Assembly: GCF_001612885.1 (NCBI RefSeq) | Contig: NZ_BDBH01000011.1 | Location: 310,001-374,000 of the forward strand | Direction: 5' to 3' | DNA length: 64,000 nucleotides | Origin: Nocardia harenae NBRC 108248 | Lineage (GTDB): Bacteria > Actinomycetota > Actinomycetes > Mycobacteriales > Mycobacteriaceae | Part shown: in pieces, positions 25,019 to 32,434 of the stretch | How positions within the stretch are numbered: position 1 is the first letter of the stretch | How the letters are laid out: each line of letters begins with the position of its first letter | Notes under the pieces: generated by a model | The model's input: the letters and a program-made list of their open reading frames with translations, nothing else | Told to the model about the DNA's origin: nothing | Databases searched by the model: none | Translations under genes and position numbers: made by a program

Positions 25019-28000
25019 GTGTTGCTCTCCGTTCTCGGGCCACTGCGCGCCACCGTCGCGGGCACCCGCGCCGATCTCGGCGGACCGCGCCAGCGGGCGG
25101 TCCTGGCCCGCCTCGCGATCGCGGGCGGCGAGGTGGTCTCCACCGACCGGATCATCGACGACGTCTGGGGCGGCGCCGACGTGCCCGCCAGGGCGCTGGC
25201 CACGCTGCAGGTGCACATCTCGCACCTGCGCCGGGCGCTGGAGCCGGGCCGGGCGCGCCGCACCCCGGCCGCGATCCTGGTCAGCGCCGCGCCCGGGTAC
25301 GCGCTGCGGCTGCCGCGGGAGGCCGTCGACGCCTGGCACTTCGACGATCTCGTGCACCGCGCGGCCGGGGCCGAGCCGGCCGGGCAGCTGTGGTTGCTGG
25401 ACGAGGCGCTGGCCCGCTGGCAGGGCGGCGCCTATGCCGAGGTCGCCGACGAGCCGTGGGCGGTGCCCGAGGTGGCCAGACTGACCGAGCTGCGGTTGCA
25501 GGCGGTCGAGCTGCGGGCCGAGGCGCAGCTGGCGCTCGGCCGGCCGGCCGTCGTGGTGGCGGAGCTGGAGCGGCACCTGCACGACTACCCGGGCCGGGAG
25601 GGCGCCGTGCGGCTGCTCGCCCTCGCGCTCTACCGCTGCGGCCGTCAGGGCGACGCGCTCGCCGCGCTGCGCCGCGCCCGCGATCACCTCGCCGACGAGC
25701 TCGGCGTCGACCCGGGCCCGGTGCTGCGCGGCATGGAGGCCGACATCCTCGCGCAGGCCCCCGCGCTCGACCCGCCCTCCCCTGCGCGACCACTGCCCGC
25801 CCCCGCGGTCGCAGAGCCGCTGCTCCCCTCCGCCGCCGCGCAACCGACGACCGGGCTTACCACACCGGCTCCCCTCGGCCGCGATGCCGAGCTCGGCGTC
25901 ATTGCCGCGGCGGCGCGCGACGCCGCCGCGCACGGCGCCCGGATCGTGCTGATCGGCGGCGATGCCGGGGCGGGCAAGACCGCACTGGCCGAGGCCGCGG
26001 TGCGCGCACTCACCGCCGACGGCTGGCGGGGCAGGCGCGGCCGCTGCCCCGAGGTGGCGGGGGCACCGCCCGGCTGGGCCTGGGCCGAGGCGCTCGGCGC
26101 GGACTCCCTGACCGGCGACACCGCGCCCAACCCGTTCGAGCTCGGCCGCACCATCGCGGCGGCGCTCGGCACCGGCCGCACCGTCGTCCTGCTCGACGAC
26201 GTGCACCGCGCCGACGACCTGACGCTCCAGCTACTCCGCCAGGTCGTCGCGCTGCTCGCCGAGCAGCCGGTCCTGGTGCTGGTCACCTACCGCCCCGGCG
26301 AGCGCGGTGACGAGCTCGACGCCACCATCGGCGCGCTGCTCGGCCGCACCGCCGCGCACCTGGTGCTGCGCGGCCTCGACCCGGCCGCGGTCGCGGCGCT
26401 GGCCGCGCAGCACGGCCTCACCGAGGCCGGGCCGGAGCTGCTGGCCATGGTCGCCGAGCGCACCGGCGGCAACCCGCTCTTCGTCCGGGAGCTGGCCCGG
26501 CTGATCGCCGCCGAGGGCGAGCGGGCGGCGGGCACCGCGGTGCCCGCGGGGGTCAGGGACGTGCTGCGCCGCCGGGTGGCCCGGCTCCCCGACCCGGTCG
26601 CGACCACGCTGCGCCAGGTTGCGGTGCTCGGCCGCGAGGCCGACCTGGAGGTGCTCGCCGAGGTCGCCGGGCGCGATCCGGACGACCTGCTCGACGCCCT
26701 GGAGGCGGCGGTGCTCGCCGGGTTGCTGGACGAGCCCGCCCCCGGCCGGGTCCGGTTCACGCACGCCCTCGTCCGCGACACCCTCTACGACGACACCCCG
26801 CTGCTGCGCCGCTCCCGGCTGCACACCAGGGCACTGGAGGTGCTCGGCGCCGACGCCGACGCCGCCGTGCTCGCCAGGCACGCCTCCGCCGCCGCCGGCC
26901 CGGCCACGGCGCAGGACGCCATCCGCTACCCCGTGGCGGCCGCCCGTGCCGCCGAGCGAGCGGGGTCCTGGCGCGAGGCCGCCGGCCAGTGGCGGGACGC
27001 GCTGCGGCTGCGCGAGCTCGCGGGCAGCCGGGCGACGGGCTCGGCCACCGAGCTGCTGGCGGCGGCGGTCCGGGCGCACGCCCGCGCGGGCGACGCCATG
27101 CGGGCGAGGGCCATCTACCTGGATGCCATCGCCACCCACCCGGACATCGCGGTGCTCGCGGCCTGGGACGCCCCGCTCATCTGGACCACGCGGGACGGCC
27201 GCGACCCCTCGCACACCGCCGTCGCCGCGCTCCGCGCGCACCTCGCCGGCGAGCTCCCCGACGCGACCAGGGTCCGGCTGCTGCTCGCGCTCTTCCGCGA
27301 GCTGGAGGGATACGCGGAGGCCGAGAGCCAGCGGGTGAGCGCCGAGGCGCTCGCACTGGCCCGCACCGTGCCGGACGCCAGGCTGCGCTGCGCCGCGCTG
27401 AACGTCAGGGCCTACGCGGCGCTCGGCCCCGACCTGCGCGCCGAGCGCCGCGCGGTGGCCGAGGAGTACCTGGCGGCGGCCGTCGAGGCGGGCCAGATCG
27501 ACCACGAGGCGGTGGCGCACTGGCTGCTCTTCCTCGACTCCGCCGCGCACACCGACCTGGCCGGGGCGCGCGCCGAGATGGAGCTAGCGGTGGCCAGGTC
27601 GACCACCGGCCAGCTCGGCATCCTGCTCGCCGTGGTCGCCATCTTCTCCGCGCTGCTGGAGCTGCTCGCCGGGCACATCGAGGCCGCCCTGGCCAGCTAC
27701 GCCGAGGTCAGCAGGCAATTGGCCGAGCACGGCGCGCTGAACGGCGCCGCCATGGCCACCGTCGGCCGGGTCGGCGCCGCCATGGCCCGCGGCGACCTCG
27801 CGCACCTGCGTACCGAACTCACCGCGGTGGACGCCGCGCTGCCCGGAATGATCACCGACGCGCTGGTGCTCGCGCTGCTGGACGCCGGGGACGAGGCCGA
27901 GGCCCGCCGGGTCTGGGCGCGGCGCGGCCCGATCGACCGCAACTACTACTGGCTCGGCTTCACCACGCTGCGTGGCCACGCCGCCGCCCGGCTCGGCGAC

Positions 28001-28213
28001 ACCGCGACCGGCGCCGAGATCTTCGCCGAGCTGCTCCCCTTCGCGGGCCGGATCGCCGGGCTCGACTCCGGCACCCTCTACGCCGGGCCGGTCGACGCGG
28101 CGCTGCACGCGCTCTCCGGCGACCCCGCCTACGCCCGCTCGGCGGCCGAGCTCACCGCGCGGCTCCGAACACCAGCGCCTCCCGGCGGCGGAACGGCACC
28201 GGGAGCAGCTTGA
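25019..28213 (+). CDS. SARP-type regulator with AAA ATPase and TPR domains (AfsR-like)
   Basis: The 1064-residue protein opens with an OmpR-like winged helix (MLLSVLGPLRATVAG, LGGPRQRAVLARLAIAGGEV, STDRIIDDVWG) followed by a bacterial transcriptional activator domain (VDAWHFDDLVHRA to ADELGVDPGPVL). An NB-ARC-like ATPase begins near residue 285 with GRDAELGVIAAA and Walker A IGGDAGAGKTALAEA, and later has VVLLDDVHRADDLTL (Walker B). The last 400 residues are helical repeats. AfsR-like regulators activate antibiotic or stress genes through direct repeats near promoters. No such target is evident next to it. The 3' end overlaps the convergent hemerythrin gene by 62 bases. Confidence 0.92.
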   Translation: MLLSVLGPLRATVAGTRADLGGPRQRAVLARLAIAGGEVVSTDRIIDDVWGGADVPARALATLQVHISHLRRALEPGRARRTPAAILVSAAPGYALRLPREAVDAWHFDDLVHRAAGAEPAGQLWLLDEALARWQGGAYAEVADEPWAVPEVARLTELRLQAVELRAEAQLALGRPAVVVAELERHLHDYPGREGAVRLLALALYRCGRQGDALAALRRARDHLADELGVDPGPVLRGMEADILAQAPALDPPSPARPLPAPAVAEPLLPSAAAQPTTGLTTPAPLGRDAELGVIAAAARDAAAHGARIVLIGGDAGAGKTALAEAAVRALTADGWRGRRGRCPEVAGAPPGWAWAEALGADSLTGDTAPNPFELGRTIAAALGTGRTVVLLDDVHRADDLTLQLLRQVVALLAEQPVLVLVTYRPGERGDELDATIGALLGRTAAHLVLRGLDPAAVAALAAQHGLTEAGPELLAMVAERTGGNPLFVRELARLIAAEGERAAGTAVPAGVRDVLRRRVARLPDPVATTLRQVAVLGREADLEVLAEVAGRDPDDLLDALEAAVLAGLLDEPAPGRVRFTHALVRDTLYDDTPLLRRSRLHTRALEVLGADADAAVLARHASAAAGPATAQDAIRYPVAAARAAERAGSWREAAGQWRDALRLRELAGSRATGSATELLAAAVRAHARAGDAMRARAIYLDAIATHPDIAVLAAWDAPLIWTTRDGRDPSHTAVAALRAHLAGELPDATRVRLLLALFRELEGYAEAESQRVSAEALALARTVPDARLRCAALNVRAYAALGPDLRAERRAVAEEYLAAAVEAGQIDHEAVAHWLLFLDSAAHTDLAGARAEMELAVARSTTGQLGILLAVVAIFSALLELLAGHIEAALASYAEVSRQLAEHGALNGAAMATVGRVGAAMARGDLAHLRTELTAVDAALPGMITDALVLALLDAGDEAEARRVWARRGPIDRNYYWLGFTTLRGHAAARLGDTATGAEIFAELLPFAGRIAGLDSGTLYAGPVDAALHALSGDPAYARSAAELTARLRTPAPPGGGTAPGAA

Positions 28214-28787
28214 TCATGAGCGCGACCGGGATGCCGCCCTCGCGGCGCGCCTGGTCCAGCTCGGCGCCGGTGCTCACCGCGAGGATCCGCGGCACCTCGA
28301 AGCTCATCTTGCCGCCGCGCTTGCGGATGGTCGCCTCTACCCGGTTCCACTCCTCGTCGGAGACGTACCGCGCGAGCAGCGGGACGATGGTGCGCTCCTC
28401 GTCGGCGACGTGCTCGCGCACGGTGGCGCGCAGATCGGCCAGGTCGGCGGCGAGCTCGGGCGCCACCGTGCGCGTGCCGCGCAGCGCCGCCGCGCCCGCC
28501 CGGACCCGATCCAGCTTGGGGTCGAGCTCGGCGTGGTCGTCGCTGAGCTCGGTGAGGTCGACGTGCGCCCCGGCGGCGCGCTCCAGCACCGGCCAGAGCA
28601 CCTCGTCCTCGGCGCTGTGGTGGTGGTGGATGCTGTCGCAGAAATCGGTGAGGTAGGCGGCGACCGCGGCCGCGCGCCTGCGCTCCAGCGGGGTCCCCGC
28701 GAGCCGCGCCGCGAGCGCGGCGCAGCGGTCGAGATCGCGCAGCATGGCGCGGTGGGCGAGCAGGAGGCCGTTCGGTTCGTTGTGCAT
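28152..28787 (-). CDS. Hemerythrin HHE-domain protein
   Basis: The ATG at 28787 is preferred; a GTG two codons earlier is possible. The 211-residue protein has the hemerythrin ligand pattern: LLLAHRAML, then DSIHHHHSAEDEVLWPVLE, DDHAELD, and REHVADEERTIVPLL, which together provide the five histidines and two carboxylates that hold a di-iron site. Such proteins bind O2 or NO or buffer iron and oxidative stress. The C-terminal 60 residues (GGKMSFEVPRILAVS, VALMIKLLPVPFRRREALV) resemble actinomycete members whose tail may touch the membrane. It stands alone, with a stop inside the convergent SARP gene. Confidence 0.9.
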   Translation of the reverse strand: MHNEPNGLLLAHRAMLRDLDRCAALAARLAGTPLERRRAAAVAAYLTDFCDSIHHHHSAEDEVLWPVLERAAGAHVDLTELSDDHAELDPKLDRVRAGAAALRGTRTVAPELAADLADLRATVREHVADEERTIVPLLARYVSDEEWNRVEATIRKRGGKMSFEVPRILAVSTGAELDQARREGGIPVALMIKLLPVPFRRREALVFGAAR

Positions 28788-28863
28788 GACCACACCGTGC
28801 GCCCGGCCACCTGCGGGCCACCTAACCCGTACTTAACGAGTTCCCGGCCGGAAAGTCCGGGCG

Positions 28864-29004
28864 GTCCGGCTCACCGCCCGCACCGACCGCGAATTCACGC
28901 GGTACCTCCCCGGGCGGGGAATCCGGCAGTACCTCGACATCGGCACCGGCATCCCCACCGAGCCACTCGGGGCGCTGAGCTACGCCATCCGGGTCAGATA
29001 TTGA
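28864..29004 (+). pseudogene. Relic of a SAM-dependent methyltransferase (PF04672-like)
   Basis: In one + frame, 46 codons ending at TGA 29002-29004 contain DREFTRYLPG and RGIRQYLDIGTGIPTE. These match the 'NREFLxRAVRYL ... GIRQFLDIGTGIPT' block of the S-adenosyl methyltransferase family abundant in Nocardia and Streptomyces. Nothing before or after the block fits an intact gene, there is no start, and its end overlaps the stop of TerD on the other strand. It looks like a decayed fragment. Confidence 0.5.
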
Positions 29005-29569
29005 CCCCGTAGTCCCTGGCGATCCCGGCCAGCCCGGAGGCATACCCCTGCCCGATGGCCCGGAACTTCCACTCGGCCCCGCTCCGGTAGAGCTCACCGA
29101 AGACCATGGCGGTCTCGGTGGAGGCGTCTTCGGAGAGGTCGTAGCGGGCCAGTTCGGCGCCGGTGGCGCGGTCGACGACGCGGATGAAGGCATTGCGCAC
29201 CTGGCCGAAGGACTGCTGCCTGGCGTCGGCGTCGTGAATGGAGACCGGGAAGAAGATATTGGTGATGGTGGGCGGGGCGCCGGCCAGGTCGACATTGATG
29301 GTCTCGTCGTCGCCCTCGCCCTCACCGGTGAGGTTGTCGCCGGTGTGCTCGATGCTCCCGTCCGGCGACCGCAGGTTGTTGTAGAAGATGAAGTGCTGGT
29401 CGGAGAGCACCTTCTGGTCGGAGCCGGTCGCGAGTGCGCTGGCGTCGAGGTCGAAGTCGACGCCGGTGGTGGACCGGACGTCCCAGCCGAGCCCGACCGC
29501 GACCGCGGTCAGATTCGGCGCCTGCTTCGACAACGACACATTGCCGCCCTTGGCCAAGCTGACACTCAT
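28994..29569 (-). CDS. terD-like: TerD-family calcium-binding protein
   Basis: This 191-residue protein starts at the ATG 29569 with AGAGGG seven bases upstream. It is a textbook TerD: MSVSLAKGGNVSLSK, GLGWDVRSTTGVDFDLDASA, FIFYNNLRSPDGSIEHTGDN, and the calcium-site string EGDDETINVDL. YDLSEDASTETAMVFGELYR and KFRAIGQGYASGL finish the fold. It is closer to canonical TerD/TerE than the other two copies in the window and is not in a ter operon. Likely role: calcium-linked stress response; tellurite resistance is not implied by a single gene. Confidence 0.95.
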   Translation of the reverse strand: MSVSLAKGGNVSLSKQAPNLTAVAVGLGWDVRSTTGVDFDLDASALATGSDQKVLSDQHFIFYNNLRSPDGSIEHTGDNLTGEGEGDDETINVDLAGAPPTITNIFFPVSIHDADARQQSFGQVRNAFIRVVDRATGAELARYDLSEDASTETAMVFGELYRSGAEWKFRAIGQGYASGLAGIARDYGVNI

Positions 29570-29668
29570 TCGTGAACCCTCTCGCATCGCCGGAAATGTC
29601 TCCATCGACAGTAGCGGGGCGGCGGCGGGCGCACCGGTTCCGGCGCGAACCGGTCCGGCTTGCCCGGA

Positions 29669-31096
29669 TCATCCGGTCAGCTCGCGCCGCCCGACCGGCG
29701 GCGACGGTTCGCGGGGTGCCTCCCCAGCAGCCGAGGCGGCCGGCCGATCGGGGTGGCGCGGACTCACCGCCGCGACCGCGAGCAGCAGCACCCCGCACCC
29801 GGCGACCACCCACCACCCCGGCAGCGCGGCCTCCGCGAAGCCCTCCGCCGCGACCCCGGCAACCAGGCTCCCCGCCACCGCGACCCCGCCCGCGGTCCCG
29901 ATCTGTCGCGCCGTGGACGCGGTCCCGCCCGCCACCCCGGCCCGATCCGCGGGCAACCCGCTCACCGCGGTATTCGTGATCGGCGCATTGGCGAACCCCA
30001 CACCGACCCCGACCAGCACGAACGCCGCAGGCCCCACCCCGGACACGACCAACACCCCGCCTCCGAGCGCCAGACAGGCCCCCGCCATCAGCAGCGGAAC
30101 CCGCGCCCCGACCCGCCCCACCAGATACCCGGAGACCGGCGCGCACACCGTCGCCCCCAGCGCCATCGGCAGCGTCGCCACCCCGGCGGCCAGCGGCGAC
30201 CACCCCCGCCCCTGCAGATAGAGCGTCGCCATGAGCAACACCATGCTGAACGCGACGAACACCGCGACCGCCCCCACCACGGCCGCCGCGAAACTCGGCA
30301 CCCGGAACAACCCCGGCTCGATCAACGGCTCCCCCCGCCGCGATTCCACCCACACGAACACCACCAGCAGCACCCCCACCACCCCGCACCCCGCGAGCAC
30401 CGCCGGCGAACCCCACCCGACCCGCGGCCCTTCGATCAGCACCCCGACCCCCACCCACAGCACCGCGATCAACAGCACCTGCCCGACCGGATCGAGCCGC
30501 CGCACCCGAACCCCCCGCGACTCCGGCACCAGCGCCCGCACCAGCACGATCGCCACCAGCACCACCGGCACGTTCACCCAGAACACCGACCGCCAGCCGA
30601 ACAGCGCGATGAGCGCACCCCCGGTCACCGGCCCCGCCGCCATACTCAGCCCGAACATGGCCCCCCACACCCCGATGGCCCGCGCCCGCTCCCGCGGGTC
30701 CGGCATGGCCGCCACCACGATGGCCAGCGCCACCGGCGGGAGCATCGACGCCCCCACCCCCTGCAGCACCCGCGCCACCACGAGCAACTCCACCCCGGGC
30801 GCCACCGCGCAGGCCAGCGACGCCACCGCGAACACCACCAGCCCGATCTGGAAAACCCGGCGCCTGCCGAACCGATCCGCCAGCGCACCGGCGGTGATGA
30901 GCAGGCTCGCGAAGGTCACCGTATAGGCGTCCACCACCCACGCCAGCCGCCCCGCCTCGACTCCGAGCCCGCGCCCGATCGCACCGAGCCCGACGGTCAC
31001 GATCGTCGTATCCAGCCCCACCAGGAACAGCGCCAGCGCACAGATCGCCAGCACCGTCCAGCGCCTGCGCGCCGTCGGCACCTCCGTCACCACCAT
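29669..31096 (-). CDS. MFS drug efflux transporter, DHA2 (14-helix) family
   Basis: The 475-residue membrane protein starts at ATG 31096. Hydrophobic helices run through the whole length. The loop 2-3 motif A is GALADRFGRRRVFQIG, motif C-like LQGVGASMLPP and GPVTGGALIALFGWRSVFWVN follow helix 5, as in EmrB/QacA proteins. An acidic residue in helix 1 (FLVGLDTTIVTVGL) is the usual motif D1 aspartate. It exports drugs or metabolites using the proton gradient. It is divergent from an XRE-cupin regulator with a palindrome between them, which is probably how it is controlled. Confidence 0.92.
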   Translation of the reverse strand: MVVTEVPTARRRWTVLAICALALFLVGLDTTIVTVGLGAIGRGLGVEAGRLAWVVDAYTVTFASLLITAGALADRFGRRRVFQIGLVVFAVASLACAVAPGVELLVVARVLQGVGASMLPPVALAIVVAAMPDPRERARAIGVWGAMFGLSMAAGPVTGGALIALFGWRSVFWVNVPVVLVAIVLVRALVPESRGVRVRRLDPVGQVLLIAVLWVGVGVLIEGPRVGWGSPAVLAGCGVVGVLLVVFVWVESRRGEPLIEPGLFRVPSFAAAVVGAVAVFVAFSMVLLMATLYLQGRGWSPLAAGVATLPMALGATVCAPVSGYLVGRVGARVPLLMAGACLALGGGVLVVSGVGPAAFVLVGVGVGFANAPITNTAVSGLPADRAGVAGGTASTARQIGTAGGVAVAGSLVAGVAAEGFAEAALPGWWVVAGCGVLLLAVAAVSPRHPDRPAASAAGEAPREPSPPVGRRELTG

Positions 31097-31173
31097 TTCG
31101 ACACCACCTCCCGCCCGGCACCGCGCCGCGCGCCGCCGATGCTGCCCGCCGCGCAGGCGCGAACCCCAGCGCT

Positions 31174-31190
31174 TTTGCGGAATCTGCAAA
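31174..31190. promoter_or_regulatory. Palindromic operator between MFS transporter and XRE-cupin regulator
   Basis: TTTGCGGAATCTGCAAA is an inverted repeat (TTTGC/GCAAA, with one mismatch in the inner arm) centred 18 bases before the regulator start. It is an A/T-rich island in GC-rich DNA and is the probable binding site of the adjacent XRE-cupin protein. Confidence 0.6.
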
Positions 31191-31199
31191 CATGGACGC

Positions 31200-31766
31200 A
31201 TGGATGCGGAGACGGCGGCGATCCTGGACGGCATCGGCCCGCGGCTGCGCGCGCTGCGCCGGGAGCGCGGCCTCGCCCTCGCCACCGTCGCCGCCCGCAC
31301 CGGGCTCTCGGTGAGCACCCTCTCCCGGCTGGAGACCGGTCGCCGCGCGCCCACCCTCGACCTGCTCATCCCGCTGGCACGGGAGTACCGGGTCGCGCTG
31401 GACGCCGTGGTCGCCGCCCCCGCCACCGGCGACCCGCGCGTGCACCTGCAACCGCACCGGCACGCGAGCGGCGGCGTCATCGTGCCGCTCACCGGCTACC
31501 CCGGCCGCGTCCAGGTCTTCAAACATGTGCTCGGCCCGCGCGAACCGCGCCTGGTCACGCACGACGGCCACGCCTGGCTCTATGTCCTCGCGGGCACGCT
31601 GCGGCTGCTCCTCGGCCCGGACGAACACCTGCTCGGTCCCGGCGAGACCGCCGAGTTCGACCCCATGTCCCCGCACTGGTTCGGACCCGCGGGCGCAACC
31701 CCGGTCGAGGTCCTGCACCTCTTCGGCCCGCACGGCGACCGAGCGGTCCCCCGGGTCACACCGTAA
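31200..31766 (+). CDS. XRE-family regulator with C-terminal cupin domain
   Basis: The 188-residue protein has an N-terminal helix-turn-helix (RLRALRRERGLALATVAART, GLSVSTLSRLETGRRAPTL) and a C-terminal cupin (HASGGVIVPLTGYPG, HDGHAWLYVLAGTLRLLLG, GPGETAEFDPMSPHWFGP). The cupin probably binds the compound sensed; the histidines in HDGHAW and SPHW could hold a metal. It is divergent from the MFS exporter and almost certainly regulates it and itself through the palindrome just upstream. Confidence 0.93.
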   Translation: MDAETAAILDGIGPRLRALRRERGLALATVAARTGLSVSTLSRLETGRRAPTLDLLIPLAREYRVALDAVVAAPATGDPRVHLQPHRHASGGVIVPLTGYPGRVQVFKHVLGPREPRLVTHDGHAWLYVLAGTLRLLLGPDEHLLGPGETAEFDPMSPHWFGPAGATPVEVLHLFGPHGDRAVPRVTP

Positions 31767-31954
31767 GGTCGCCCACCCAACCGATGGCGAATCTTCGCCA
31801 GATCCCAGAACGCGATCGAGGCGCCGATCGCCGTGCCCAGCAGAGATCCCCGCACCCGATCGCTGATCGTCACTCCGGCCACAGGGCGATCATTCCAGGT
31901 CGAAGGGCGATTTGGTCCGCGCCCGCACATCCGATAACCTTGCGGAGCACACCG

Positions 31955-32038
31955 GTCCGGGTGGCGGAATGGCAGACGCGCTAGCTTGAGGTGCTAGTGC
32001 CCGTATAGGGCGTGGGGGTTCAAGTCCCCCTCCGGACA
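31955..32038 (+). tRNA. tRNA-Leu (anticodon GAG)
   Basis: The acceptor arms GTCCGGG and TCCGGAC close the cloverleaf with the discriminator A at 32038. The D-arm starts GTGGCGGAATGG, the anticodon stem pairs CTAGC/GCTAG around the loop TTGAGGT with GAG in the middle, a long variable arm GTGCCCGTATAGGGCGT marks a class II tRNA, and the T-arm is GGGGGTTCAAGTCCCCC. CCA is not encoded. It reads CTC and CTT leucine codons. Its 3' end is a typical target for integrases, and a lower-GC region begins right after it. Confidence 0.97.
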
Positions 32039-32434
32039 CAACGCAAACACTCAGACCTGCGGTTATTAGCTCTACGCATTAACCGATACGACTTGTGATC
32101 CCTGGCAAATACCCGTGGGTGTTCACTAGGGTTCAGCTGAGAAACGCCGCTCGGCAGCCTGGAATCCGCAACGACCGTCCAGTCGCATATCTACGCTCAC
32201 GTCCGATGACCAGGGTTTCGGATCAAGGGACCAGTATCGCCTCCAGGAAACCCGGGGAACATTAACGCATCGAATACACCCTGCGGATTCAGGCCGGTGG
32301 AACAAGTCAAGAAACCGGGCCTGATCAGCTGCCGGCTCAACGCGGTACCGACCTCGGCCCCGACCCGTAACCCGACGCACAGGAACACTCGCCAGACGCT
32401 CGACTGCTCCACTCCGACCGCGACAGGAAACCCG
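32039..32434. other. Intergenic region with lower GC downstream of tRNA-Leu
   Basis: These 396 bases contain no intact gene. The first half has clearly lower GC than the flanks and multiple stops in all frames. The only coding-like signal is the integrase-type tail at 32141-32209. I saw no repeat of the tRNA 3' end further right in the window. Confidence 0.6.
32141..32209 (+). pseudogene. Possible tyrosine-recombinase C-terminal relic
   Basis: Between stop codons, 22 codons end in LGSLESATTVQSHIYAHVR. This resembles the catalytic C-terminus of phage integrases (LGHxxxATTxxIYAHV), where the final tyrosine is the nucleophile; the usual histidine after LG is replaced by serine. The fragment lies about 100 bases after tRNA-Leu, the right setting for an integrase gene. 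The match is short, so confidence is low. Confidence 0.35.

Noticed and set aside
25019..28213. The SARP regulator as controller of the P450 cluster at the left edge.
   Set aside because: The genes are more than 20 kb apart with many unrelated transcription units between them, and no SARP-type direct repeat was seen before the P450s.
29322..31733. An 803-codon minus-strand frame covering the MFS gene in a different phase.
   Set aside because: The transporter helices and MFS motifs are in the other frame (29669-31096); this one gives Gly/Ala/Arg shadow sequence.
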